A stretch of DNA of 34,982 nt from the NCBI GenBank assembly GCA_023386635.1, contig JAEWJH010000056.1, positions 1 to 34,982 on the forward strand, in the 5' to 3' direction. How positions within the stretch are numbered: the stretch's first letter is position 1; each line of letters begins with the position of its first letter. The translations under genes and the position numbers were made by a program. Below, one piece after another: positions 1 through 7,269 of this stretch. The notes beneath the pieces are model-generated. The model was not told where the DNA came from, did not search any database, and saw only the letters and a program-made list of their open reading frames with translations. This DNA comes from Pseudomonadota bacterium (GTDB taxonomy: Bacteria > Pseudomonadota > Alphaproteobacteria > Rhizobiales > Xanthobacteraceae).

Positions 1-288
1 GGGCAGGGTTGTGCCGTCATTCAGTGTCAGCGTTTTCGCGACACGATCGATGCAGGTTGCCGCTATGCCGAGGCGCAGCGCGATGGCCTTGGCATCCAGC
101 TCCTCACGCTTGACGATGGCACTCGGCGCACCGCCCAGTTCCTTCGACAGCGGTGGTCGGTCATAGGGCTCGTGTGCTTCATCGGACAGCAGGGTGACGT
201 CGCCAGCGAAGCCGCATTCGCGCAGCGCCAGCGCGCAATTGACGCCTGCCTGTCCTGCTCCGACGATGATGATCCTGCCGTTGCGCAT
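1..288 (-). CDS. Ferredoxin reductase of a ring-hydroxylating dioxygenase (N-terminal part, runs off the left edge)
   Basis: The first 96 codons read MRNGRIIIVGAGQAGVNCAL onward, a Rossmann FAD site (GxGxxG at residues 10-15) followed by the YDRPPLSKE segment typical of the BphA4/HcaD/rubredoxin-reductase family. Such enzymes pass electrons from NADH through FAD to the Rieske ferredoxin of a multicomponent dioxygenase in the cytoplasm. The start is the ATG whose complement is at 286-288, 18 nt after the stop of the dehydrogenase upstream. It is the fourth gene of the leftward operon, so it very probably serves the ferredoxin encoded at 1686-2027. The NADH domain and C-terminus lie outside the window. 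Confidence 0.85.
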   Translation of the reverse strand, partial: MRNGRIIIVGAGQAGVNCALALRECGFAGDVTLLSDEAHEPYDRPPLSKELGGAPSAIVKREELDAKAIALRLGIAATCIDRVAKTLTLNDGTTLP

Positions 289-306
289 ATGCTGTACCGG
301 CTTCCG

Positions 307-1101
307 CTAGAGCGGGCGGATGCCAATGCCTCCGTCGCTCATCAGGATTTCGCCGGTCATGGCGCGCGAATTGGCGCGGCTGGCCAGCAGCACATAAAGC
401 CCGGCGTGATCTTCCGGCTCCTGCGCGAAGCGTAGCGGGACGGCATTGCCGATGCGCTCGGCCGCTTCGGCGCGCTTGTCGGACATGTGACGCTTGTCGT
501 GACCGAGCGCGGCGGTGCCGCTGAGATTGGTCAGCGTGCCGCCGGGGCCCACGCCGTTGACGCGCACATCCGGTGCGAACTCGGCCGCCAGCTGCCGGAT
601 CAGGCCGACGACCGCGTGCTTGCTTGCGGTATAAAGCGGTCCGCCGCCGCCGGCATGCAGCGATGCGACCGAAGCGGTGAAAATCATCGAACCGCGCGAC
701 GCGATCAGCGCTTCATGCGCGGCATGCGCCGCATAGAGATAACCGCGCAGATTGATGGCGAATATCTCATCGAACGTGGCCGTCAGCATCGCCGGCGTGT
801 AGCCCTTCAACGGCCGATGAAAATCGAACACGCCCGCATTGCCGACCAGCGTATCGAGCTTGCCGAAGGTCTTGAGCGCGAGAGCGACCGCTTGCGCGTG
901 GGCGGCATAGTCGCGCACGTCGCCGGCGACCGTCGCGATCCGCTCGGGATTCTTCGCCTTGAGCGCGGCGAGGCCATCGGCATTGCGGTCGACCACGACG
1001 ACGCCGGCTGCGCCTTCGTCGAGATAGCGCAGCACGACGGCGCGGCCGATGCCGCTTTCTCCGCCGGTGACGATCGCGACAGTGCCGTCGAGCCAGCTCA
1101 T
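307..1101 (-). CDS. Short-chain dehydrogenase, cis-dihydrodiol dehydrogenase type (BphB/HcaB-like)
   Basis: This 264-aa classical SDR has the NAD site TGGESGIG (residues 12-19), NAG at 88-90, N117 and the catalytic triad S144, Y157, K161 (YTASK). The stretch VGNAGVFDF and the overall length match the BphB/TodD/HcaB group, which oxidise the cis-dihydrodiol made by a ring dioxygenase to a catechol with NAD+. It sits between the dioxygenase beta subunit (7-nt gap) and the ferredoxin reductase, the expected place for this step. A GAGG Shine-Dalgarno precedes the ATG. The exact ring substrate cannot be read from the sequence; a general SDR role is the main alternative. Confidence 0.85.
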   Translation of the reverse strand: MSWLDGTVAIVTGGESGIGRAVVLRYLDEGAAGVVVVDRNADGLAALKAKNPERIATVAGDVRDYAAHAQAVALALKTFGKLDTLVGNAGVFDFHRPLKGYTPAMLTATFDEIFAINLRGYLYAAHAAHEALIASRGSMIFTASVASLHAGGGGPLYTASKHAVVGLIRQLAAEFAPDVRVNGVGPGGTLTNLSGTAALGHDKRHMSDKRAEAAERIGNAVPLRFAQEPEDHAGLYVLLASRANSRAMTGEILMSDGGIGIRPL

Positions 1102-1108
1102 CGCTGCC

Positions 1109-1681
1109 TCACAGAAAAATGTTGAGGTTCTTCGCCAGCATCACCGTCTGGGTGATGTAGATCTCGCGCTTCGACAGGCGGAAATGGCCTTCGCCGATGC
1201 GGCGCAGCCGGTCCTTGCGCCGCGCGATCAGCCAGTCTTCCTCGGTCTCGTTGCGGCCGCGCACCGCCAGGATCACCGAATGCACGACATACTCGTCGGT
1301 GCGCTCGATCGGTTCAACCTCTATGTTGGAGACCATGTAGCAGGTGCGGGTCGGCGGATCCTCGGCCCAGGCCGTCTCGTGCAGAGAGCGTGTGACGCGG
1401 CGGCGCAGATTGAGCAGGTCGTCGTCGAAATGCGCCATGCGCGTGTGCGAATAGCGAGGTGCTTTGTCCTTGCGATAGCGCGCCTGCACGCCGGGCATCC
1501 AGTAGTGGATGTCCTCGGTCATGGTGCCGAGCCATTCCTCGTAGCGTTCCTCTTCCAACAGCCGCGCTTCGCGGTAGAGAAACTGCTCGATCTCGTAAAC
1601 GATCTCCCGCGGCGCCAGCGGCATCGGCCCCTGGACCTTGGGGTTGCGCAAAATCGGGTTGTCACCGAGGATCACGGCCAT
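1109..1681 (-). CDS. Aromatic-ring-hydroxylating dioxygenase, beta (small) subunit
   Basis: The 190-aa product belongs to the SnoaL-like beta subunits of Rieske non-heme iron dioxygenases (BphE/HcaF type): FLYREARLLEEERYEEWLGTM near the start, then DIHYWMPG, RLRRIGEGHFRLSKREIYI and a C-terminal NLNIFL. Beta subunits are structural partners in the alpha3beta3 oxygenase and carry no metal. The frame is open further upstream, but the ATG at 1681 is chosen because the family starts there, it follows the ferredoxin stop by 4 nt, and it has an AAGGA ribosome site. The partner alpha subunit with its Rieske and iron sites is not next to it, which is unusual. Confidence 0.88.
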   Translation of the reverse strand: MAVILGDNPILRNPKVQGPMPLAPREIVYEIEQFLYREARLLEEERYEEWLGTMTEDIHYWMPGVQARYRKDKAPRYSHTRMAHFDDDLLNLRRRVTRSLHETAWAEDPPTRTCYMVSNIEVEPIERTDEYVVHSVILAVRGRNETEEDWLIARRKDRLRRIGEGHFRLSKREIYITQTVMLAKNLNIFL

Positions 1682-1685
1682 CGGA

Positions 1686-2027
1686 TTAGTCCTTTGCTGG
1701 GCGGCCGGGCCGCGCCGTCGAGATGTCGGCCCAGACCGCGCCGTCCTGCACCTGCGCGGGGAAGGTCTGAATCGGATCGGTCGCCGGAAAACACAGGGCT
1801 TTGCCGCTGCAGAGATCGAAACGGCCGTCATGAACCGGACAGCAGACCTCGTGTCCCTCCAGCCACCCTTCGGTCAGCGACGCCCTGGCGTGGCTGCAGG
1901 TGTCCTGGGTGACGAAGAAAGTGCCGCCGACATTGAACACCGCGATCGGCTCGATGCCGTCGAGCGCGACGGCGCGGCCTTCGCCATCCGGCACGGCGGC
2001 GGTGTCGATCAGCCGGGTCAGGGCCAT
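1686..2027 (-). CDS. Rieske [2Fe-2S] ferredoxin of a ring-hydroxylating dioxygenase
   Basis: A 113-aa soluble protein with the Rieske cluster motifs C44-x-H46 (TCSHA) and C63-x2-H66 (CCPVH), as in BphA3/HcaC. It carries single electrons from the ferredoxin reductase to the terminal oxygenase. It is the first gene of the leftward operon, transcribed away from hpaH, and its upstream region has a palindrome at 2045-2058 only 18 nt before the start codon. Length and spacing are typical. A nitrite-reductase NirD-like role is less likely given the dioxygenase neighbours. Confidence 0.88.
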   Translation of the reverse strand: MALTRLIDTAAVPDGEGRAVALDGIEPIAVFNVGGTFFVTQDTCSHARASLTEGWLEGHEVCCPVHDGRFDLCSGKALCFPATDPIQTFPAQVQDGAVWADISTARPGRPAKD

Positions 2028-2044
2028 GGCGCGATCCCCAAAAC

Positions 2045-2058
2045 ATACACTAGTGTAC
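2045..2058. promoter_or_regulatory. Putative operator, ATACA-N4-TGTAC palindrome
   Basis: The 12-bp core TACACTAGTGTA (2046-2057) is a perfect palindrome. It lies just upstream of the ferredoxin start in the 237-bp divergent promoter region and shares the form ATACA-N4-TGTAY with a second site near hpaH. The regulator is unknown: no regulator gene lies beside it, and the GntR gene at 10879 is the only intact one in the window. Confidence 0.5.
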
Positions 2059-2214
2059 TGTCGTATGACGTCGTAATGGGCCTGTCAATGCGGCGGCCGC
2101 TTTTCGCCCGGCGTCACGCCGCAAAAACCGCGATAATCGCCTTTTCTGTGGGAAATGCAGCCCGGAAGTACGCCCGGGAAGGTTGCGAACGGCGCAGATA
2201 CCGGAAATGAAACT

Positions 2215-2228
2215 ATACAGAACTGTAT
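2215..2228. promoter_or_regulatory. Putative operator, ATACAGAACTGTAT inverted repeat
   Basis: Six-base arms ATACAG and CTGTAT are separated by AA, 36 nt before the hpaH start codon. It has the same ATACA-N4-TGTAY layout as the site at 2045-2058, so one repressor or activator could control both divergent operons. The rest of the intergenic region shows no other clear element. Confidence 0.5.
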
Positions 2229-2264
2229 TGAAATGCTAGACGATCCAACCGAGGAGCGAAAGCC

Positions 2265-3068
2265 TTGCTGACACCCGACCAGATCGACACCATCGCCCGG
2301 CAGCTCGACGCGGCGGAACGCACCAAGGTGCAGATCGGCCACCTGTCGTCTGCCTATCCTGGCATGACCATCGAGGACGGCTATGCGGTGCAGCGTGCCT
2401 GGGTCGCGCTGAAGCTGAAAGCGGGCCGCGCCCTCAAGGGTCACAAGATCGGCCTCACCTCGCGCGCCATGCAGCAGGCATCGCAGATCAACGAGCCGGA
2501 CTACGGCGCGCTGCTCGACGACATGTTTTTCTCCGAAGGCGCGGATATTCCGATGGCGCGGTTCATCGAGCCGCGTGTCGAGGTCGAGCTTGCCTTCATC
2601 CTGCGCAAGCCGCTGAAGGGGCCGGGCTGCACGCTGTTCGATGTGCTGGAAGCGACCGACTATGTGACGCCGGCGGTGGAGATCATCGACGCGCGCATCC
2701 AGCGGATCGATCCGAAGACCAAGGGGATGCGGCGGGTGATGGACACCATCTCCGACAACGCGGCCAATGCCGGCATCGTCCTTGGCGGGCGTCCGGTGAA
2801 GCCGAACGACGTCGATCTGCGCTGGGTCTCGGCACTTTGTTACCAGAACGGCGTGATCGAGGAGACCGGCGTTGCCGCCGGTGTGCTCAATCATCCGGCC
2901 AACGGCGTCGCCTGGCTCGCCAACCGGCTCGGGCCGCACGGCATCACGCTGGAGCCGGGGCAGGTGGTGCTCGCGGGTTCGTTCACGCGGCCGATATTCG
3001 TCAAGGCCGGCGACACGTTCCATGTCGATTACGGTCCGCTCGGCGGCATCGCGTTCCGGTTTGTGTAA
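2265..3068 (+). CDS. hpaH: 2-oxo-hept-4-ene-1,7-dioate hydratase (HpaH/HpcG family)
   Basis: The 267-aa protein follows the HpaH family along its whole length: GHKIGLTSRAMQ, EPDYGALLDDMFF, SDNAANAGIVLGGRP and AAGVLNHPANGVAWLANRLG. The metal-binding glutamates E106, E108 and E139 are in place. The family adds water to 2-hydroxy-dienoates formed after ring cleavage, giving a 4-hydroxy-2-oxo acid for the aldolase; it is close kin of MhpD. Translation starts at a TTG preceded by GAGGAG (2251-2256). It opens the rightward operon and ends 4 nt before hpaI. Given the MhpB/MhpC-type enzymes that follow, its substrate here may be 2-hydroxypentadienoate rather than the homoprotocatechuate intermediate. 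Confidence 0.92.
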   Translation: MLTPDQIDTIARQLDAAERTKVQIGHLSSAYPGMTIEDGYAVQRAWVALKLKAGRALKGHKIGLTSRAMQQASQINEPDYGALLDDMFFSEGADIPMARFIEPRVEVELAFILRKPLKGPGCTLFDVLEATDYVTPAVEIIDARIQRIDPKTKGMRRVMDTISDNAANAGIVLGGRPVKPNDVDLRWVSALCYQNGVIEETGVAAGVLNHPANGVAWLANRLGPHGITLEPGQVVLAGSFTRPIFVKAGDTFHVDYGPLGGIAFRFV

Positions 3069-3072
3069 GACA

Positions 3073-3843
3073 ATGGCTGATACGCTCGACAACACATTCA
3101 AGAAACGCCTTGCCGCGGGCGAGAGCCTGATCGGCCTCTGGGTCGCGCTGGCGGAAAGCTACACCACGGAAATTTGCGCCGGTGCCGGCTTCGACTGGCT
3201 GCTGCTCGACGGCGAACACGGGCCGAACGATGTGCGCTCGCTGTTGCGGCAGTTGCAGGCGATGGCGCCTTATCCGGCGCATCCGGTCGTGCGGCCGCCG
3301 GTCGCCGATGTGGGGCTGATCAAGCAATATCTCGACATCGGTGTGCAGACCCTGCTGCTGCCGATGATCGACGACGCGCAACAGGCGGCCGAAATGGTGC
3401 GTGCGACGCGCTATCCGCCGGACGGCGTGCGCGGTGTGGGCGCCGGTCTCGCGCGGGCGGCGCGCTGGGGCCGCACGACGGACTATCTCAGGCGCGCCGG
3501 CAACGAGATGTGCCTGCTGCTGCAGGTCGAATCGCGCGCAGGCATCGAGAACGCTGAAGGGATCGCGGCGGTGCCGGGCGTTGATGGCGTGTTTATCGGC
3601 CCGTCCGATCTCGCGGCGGCGTTCGGCCATATCGGCCAGACCACGCATCCCGAAGTCGTCGCGGCGATCGAGAACGGCATCGCCGCCATTCGCCGTCAGG
3701 GCAAAGCGGCTGGCATCCTCGCGGTCGATGAGCCGGTGGCGCGCCGCTATCTGGAACTCGGCTGCGGCTTCGTCGCGGTCGGCACCGATGTCAGCCTGCT
3801 CGCGCGCAACGCCGAGCGGCTGGCAAAAACTTACAAGAAGTAA
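3073..3843 (+). CDS. hpaI: 4-hydroxy-2-oxo-heptane-1,7-dioate aldolase (HpaI, class II pyruvate aldolase)
   Basis: A 256-aa member of the HpcH/HpaI family: AGFDWLLLDGEHGPNDV, PVVRPP, TRYPPDGVRGVG and DGVFIGPSDL. The known active-site residues are present as H49, R74, E153 and D179 (the last two bind the divalent metal). The enzyme splits 4-hydroxy-2-oxo acids to pyruvate and an aldehyde and is tolerant of the aldehyde part. The ATG at 3073 is 4 nt after hpaH. It differs from the MhpE/DmpG aldolases normally paired with MhpB and MhpC, which channel acetaldehyde to a dehydrogenase; no such dehydrogenase is seen here. Confidence 0.92.
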   Translation: MADTLDNTFKKRLAAGESLIGLWVALAESYTTEICAGAGFDWLLLDGEHGPNDVRSLLRQLQAMAPYPAHPVVRPPVADVGLIKQYLDIGVQTLLLPMIDDAQQAAEMVRATRYPPDGVRGVGAGLARAARWGRTTDYLRRAGNEMCLLLQVESRAGIENAEGIAAVPGVDGVFIGPSDLAAAFGHIGQTTHPEVVAAIENGIAAIRRQGKAAGILAVDEPVARRYLELGCGFVAVGTDVSLLARNAERLAKTYKK

Positions 3844-3861
3844 CGCATCCGGGAGGTGCCG

Positions 3862-4815
3862 ATGGCACGGATCGAAGGCTTGGTGGCGATGTCCCACTCG
3901 CCGTTCTGGGACACGAACTCTCCCGTCAGCGGTCCCGGCGAAACCTTTGTGCGCGGCGTCACCGAGGCGCGCGCCGCCGTCGCGCGGATCAAGCCCGACG
4001 CGGTGGTGATCTTCGGGCCGGATCATTTCCGCAACTTCTTCTACGACGTGTTGCCACCGTTCTGCATCGGGCTCGAAAGCGTCGTCGGATTCGGAGACTA
4101 CGGCACGCCGAAAGGGGAGCTGCCGCTCGATCGCGCGCTGGCGCGAGCGATCCAGTCGGGCGTCACCGCGGCGGGTTTCGATCCGGCGGTGTCGCTGAAG
4201 ATGGGTATCGATCACGGCCTGTCGCAGGCTTATGCGGTGCTCGAGCCGTCGCTGGCGACGCCGATGGTGCCGATCATGGTCAACGCCAGCGGCTCGCCAC
4301 GTCCGACGATGCGCCGCTGTTACGACTTCGGTAAGGCGGTCGGTGATGCGATCCGCGCCATGCCGGACAACAAGCGCGTGCTGATTCTCGCTTCGGGCGG
4401 TCTATCGCACTGGATTCGGCCGGTGTCGGAGGATGATCCGGCAACCACCGCGGAGACGCGGGACTACGTCATCAACGGCCGCGAGCGCGTGGCCGAATAC
4501 AGCGCCGCGCGCGATGCGTCGTTGCAGGAGCGCATCAAGCAGGGCGTCGACGGCCGCGTGAACGCGGAGTGGGATCGATGGTTCCTCGACACACTGTCCT
4601 CGGACGATCTGTCACCAATCCTCGCGCTGACCGACGACGTGTTGCAGGAGAATGCCGGCAACGGCTCGCACGAATTGCGCACCTGGGTGGCGGCGCTTGG
4701 TGCGTGGGGCGGTCCGGTCGCGCCGATCGCTTACGAGCCGGTGCGCAGCTGGGTGACGGGGATGGGTTGCCTCGGCGGCTTCGCCGACGGTGTGGCGAAA
4801 GGACGGGCGGCGTGA
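3862..4815 (+). CDS. Class III extradiol ring-cleavage dioxygenase, MhpB-like
   Basis: The 317-aa product belongs to the LigB superfamily and resembles 2,3-dihydroxyphenylpropionate 1,2-dioxygenase: SHSP (H12), FGPDHFRNFFYDVLPPFC (H55), MGIDHGLSQ (H118) and SGGLSHW (H183). H118 and H183 match the two catalytic histidines of E. coli MhpB (H115, H179). The Fe(II) enzyme opens a catechol next to its hydroxyls. The ATG at 3862 is preferred to an in-frame GTG 6 nt earlier because GGGAGG (3851-3856) is then well spaced. The 2-nt gap to the hydrolase gene supports a meta-cleavage pathway. The side chain of the catechol is unknown; phenylpropionate type is the simplest guess. Confidence 0.85.
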   Translation: MARIEGLVAMSHSPFWDTNSPVSGPGETFVRGVTEARAAVARIKPDAVVIFGPDHFRNFFYDVLPPFCIGLESVVGFGDYGTPKGELPLDRALARAIQSGVTAAGFDPAVSLKMGIDHGLSQAYAVLEPSLATPMVPIMVNASGSPRPTMRRCYDFGKAVGDAIRAMPDNKRVLILASGGLSHWIRPVSEDDPATTAETRDYVINGRERVAEYSAARDASLQERIKQGVDGRVNAEWDRWFLDTLSSDDLSPILALTDDVLQENAGNGSHELRTWVAALGAWGGPVAPIAYEPVRSWVTGMGCLGGFADGVAKGRAA

Positions 4816-4817
4816 CC

Positions 4818-5699
4818 ATGAATGTGCCGATGGCTTTGACCGATCATCGCAGCATCTGGACGCATCTGCTGCGGACATCGTTCACGCAGGGCTTCGTCGA
4901 GGCGGGCGGCATCCGTACGCGTTACATCGAGGCGGGCGACCGCAACGCCCCGGCCGTGGTGATGATCCCCGGCACCGCGAGCAGCTGGGAATCCTTCTGC
5001 GCCAATATCGACGCGCATGCGCAGCACTTCCATGTGCTTGCGCTCGATCTGGTCGGCAGCGGCTTCAGCGACAAGCCGGACCGCGATTACGAGATTCCGG
5101 TCTATGTGGCGCATGTGCTGGCCTTCATGGACGTCATGGGCGTGCGCAAGGCGTCGCTGGTCGGCGTCTCGCTCGGCGCCTGGATCGCATCGCGCATCGC
5201 GGTCGATCATCCCGATCGCGTCGACAAGCTCGTGCTACTGGCCGCGTCCGGCATGATCTCGCATACGCAGACCATGGGCCGCATTCGTGGCACGCGCACC
5301 AAAGCGGTGGACGATCCGAGTTGGCCGAACATGCAGTCGGTGTTCGAGCCGCTGATCTATCGTCCGGAGGACCGGATCGACGATATCATCGCTGTGCGGC
5401 AGGCGGCCTATCGCCAGCCGGAGATGCGTCGCGCCATGGAGCACATCCTCTGCCTGCAAGACCCGGAAATCCGCGCCCGCAACCTGATCGCCGAGGACGA
5501 GTGGCGCGGCATCGAGGCGCCGGCACTTATCATCGTGGCGCCGGACGATTCCGAGATGTTTTTCCAGACGGCGACGCGCGCGGCGCAGCTGATGCCGCAG
5601 GCGAAGACCCTGGAAATCCGGCAGGTGAAGCACTGGCCGCATTTCGAACGGCCGGACCTTTTCAATCCGGCGAGCATCGCCTTCCTTCGCGGGGCGTGA
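4818..5699 (+). CDS. Alpha/beta hydrolase, meta-cleavage product hydrolase (MhpC/BphD-like)
   Basis: A 293-aa alpha/beta-fold hydrolase with an oxyanion region at MIPGTASSWESF, nucleophile S118 in GVSLG, an acid residue at D243/D244 (VAPDDSEMFF) and the catalytic histidine H272 in KHWPHFE. These match C-C hydrolases that cut the vinylogous 1,5-diketone made by extradiol cleavage, releasing a carboxylic acid (succinate in the Mhp route) and 2-hydroxypenta-2,4-dienoate. It follows the dioxygenase by 2 nt with an AAAGGA ribosome site inside that gene. Substrate is inferred from context only. Confidence 0.82.
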   Translation: MNVPMALTDHRSIWTHLLRTSFTQGFVEAGGIRTRYIEAGDRNAPAVVMIPGTASSWESFCANIDAHAQHFHVLALDLVGSGFSDKPDRDYEIPVYVAHVLAFMDVMGVRKASLVGVSLGAWIASRIAVDHPDRVDKLVLLAASGMISHTQTMGRIRGTRTKAVDDPSWPNMQSVFEPLIYRPEDRIDDIIAVRQAAYRQPEMRRAMEHILCLQDPEIRARNLIAEDEWRGIEAPALIIVAPDDSEMFFQTATRAAQLMPQAKTLEIRQVKHWPHFERPDLFNPASIAFLRGA

Positions 5700-5767
5700 C
5701 CGGCCGTCATTGACGAGGCGGTTTCGGTGCGGTTTGTCTCGGGACAGATCGCTCAGGAGGAGTTCTC

Positions 5768-6142
5768 GTGGCCGACGCATTCCCCGTCGTCATCCATCAC
5801 AATCCGGTCTGCGGCACCTCGCGCAAGGTGATCGCCGCCGTTGAAGCGGCAGGCTATACGCCGCAGATCATTCGTTACATGGAGACCGGCTGGACGCGCC
5901 CGCAACTGCTGGCGCTGTTCGCCGCCGCCGGGCTGACCCCGCGGATGGCGCTGCGCGAGAAGGAAGCCAAGGCGCAAGAACTGGGATTACTGCAAGACGA
6001 TGTCAGCGACGAAGCGATCATCGACGCGATGATCGCGCATCCGGTGCTGGTGAACCGGCCGCTGGTCGCGACGCCGAAGGGCGTGCGTCTCTGCCGGCCT
6101 TCGGAGATGGTGTTCGAACTATTGGAGAACCCGCCAGCCTGA
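5768..6142 (+). CDS. arsC: ArsC-family arsenate reductase (glutaredoxin type)
   Basis: The 124-aa protein has the ArsC signature HNPVCGTSRK with C15, and the three arginines expected for arsenate binding, R63, R97 (VNRPLV) and R110 (LCRPSE), offset by 3 from E. coli C12, R60, R94, R107. The family reduces arsenate to arsenite with glutathione and glutaredoxin. It is somewhat shorter than the plasmid enzyme (about 140 aa) at the C-terminus. The GTG start has a perfect AGGAGG (5755-5760) 7 nt upstream. It lies 68 nt after the hydrolase gene with no ars regulator or efflux gene, so its role in this operon is unclear. Confidence 0.85.
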   Translation: MADAFPVVIHHNPVCGTSRKVIAAVEAAGYTPQIIRYMETGWTRPQLLALFAAAGLTPRMALREKEAKAQELGLLQDDVSDEAIIDAMIAHPVLVNRPLVATPKGVRLCRPSEMVFELLENPPA

Positions 6143-6162
6143 TCCGCGGATGCGACAGGCTG
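6135..6162. terminator. Possible bidirectional stem-loop between convergent genes
   Basis: CAGCCTG (6135-6141) pairs perfectly with CAGGCTG (6156-6162), and the loop contains the palindrome ATCCGCGGAT. It overlaps the end of arsC and faces the end of the tctC-like gene, where a terminator is expected, but there is no clear T-run on either side, so function is tentative. Confidence 0.3.
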
Positions 6163-6196
6163 ACGGGTCTGAAGTATTGTTCTCTTTGTGGTGTCG

Positions 6197-7165
6197 TTAT
6201 TTCTTGGCGATGCCGGCCTTGGCGATCACCTCGGCCCACATCTTGTATTCGTCCTGAATTTCCTTGGTGAATTCTTCCGGCGTCGTCAGCATGGGCTCGA
6301 CGCCCGCTTTCTGCAGCTTCTCGACGAAGGTCGGATCCTTCAGCGCCTTCATGACTTCTCGCGACAGCGTGTTGACGATCTCGCGCGGCATGTTGGCGGG
6401 GCCGATCATGCCGTTCCAGGTCAGCGCCTGGAAGCCCGGATAGAACTGAGCGATGGCAGGCACGTTCGGCAACTGGCTGATCGGCTTGGGCGACGAAATG
6501 CCGAGGAGACGCACGCGGTCGCTGTTGATCAGGCCGATCACTTCCGAGGGGCTCGCCGCATACATCTGTACCTGGCCCGCGATCGTGTCGGTGAGCGCCG
6601 GCGCGCCGCCCTTATAGGGGACGTGAGTCAAGTCGATACCGACACGCTGCACGAACAGCGCCGCGGCGAGATGCGTGAGGCTACCCGTGCCGCCTGAGCC
6701 GTAGTTCAGCTTGCCCGGATTGGCCTTCACGTAAGCGATGAATTCCTGCAGCGTCTTTGCCGGCACCGAGCTGCTGACGGTGATGACGAAACCGTTGGCG
6801 CCGATATTGGAGATCGCCGTGAAATCCTTCAGCGGATCGTAGGCGACCGGCTGCGTCAGCGGCACCGGAGCGAGTTGCGACAGTGCGCAGACGCACAGCG
6901 TGTAGCCATCCGCCGCCGACTTGGCGACGAAGTCGGCGGCAATGGCGCCGCCGGCGCCGCCGCGATTCTCGACGATGAACTGCTGGCCGAGCGTTTCCGA
7001 CAGACGCTGTGCTGTCAGCCGGGCGATGGTGTCGGTGTTACCGCCGGCCGCATAAGGCACGACGATCTTCACGGGCCGTTGCGGCCATTGCTGTGCGGCT
7101 GCCGACAGCGGAGCCAGCAGCAGCACGGACAGCGAGGCGATCAGGTATCGAAACAGCGGCTTCAT
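6197..7165 (-). CDS. TctC/Bug-family periplasmic solute-binding protein
   Basis: The 322-aa protein starts with an export signal (MKPLFRYLIASLSVLLLAPL, cleavage likely after SAAA) and continues as a Bug receptor: WPQRPVKIVVPYAAGGNTD, VENRGGAGG, YGSGGTGSLTHLAAALF, HVPYKGGAPAL. Such proteins bind small carboxylates (tricarboxylates, aromatic or dicarboxylic acids) for TctAB transporters. No tctA or tctB lies nearby, as is common for Bug orphans. It is the last gene of the leftward cluster behind the VOC dioxygenase (104-nt gap) and has a strong GAGGAGGGG ribosome site. It may capture the substrate of the adjacent aromatic route; that is inference. Confidence 0.9.
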   Translation of the reverse strand: MKPLFRYLIASLSVLLLAPLSAAAQQWPQRPVKIVVPYAAGGNTDTIARLTAQRLSETLGQQFIVENRGGAGGAIAADFVAKSAADGYTLCVCALSQLAPVPLTQPVAYDPLKDFTAISNIGANGFVITVSSSVPAKTLQEFIAYVKANPGKLNYGSGGTGSLTHLAAALFVQRVGIDLTHVPYKGGAPALTDTIAGQVQMYAASPSEVIGLINSDRVRLLGISSPKPISQLPNVPAIAQFYPGFQALTWNGMIGPANMPREIVNTLSREVMKALKDPTFVEKLQKAGVEPMLTTPEEFTKEIQDEYKMWAEVIAKAGIAKK

Positions 7166-7269
7166 GGTTTCCCCCTCCTCGGAAAAAGTGACGCTTGATG
7201 GACTTGGCCTCGTGCGCCGGAGGTCTTTTTGGTGGTCGGTTGCGTCGTTCTCGGTTGCAGCGCTCCGGA

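Noticed and set aside
5768..6142. Spx-type regulator instead of ArsC.
   Set aside because: There is no CxxC near the N-terminus, and the arsenate-binding arginines are all present.
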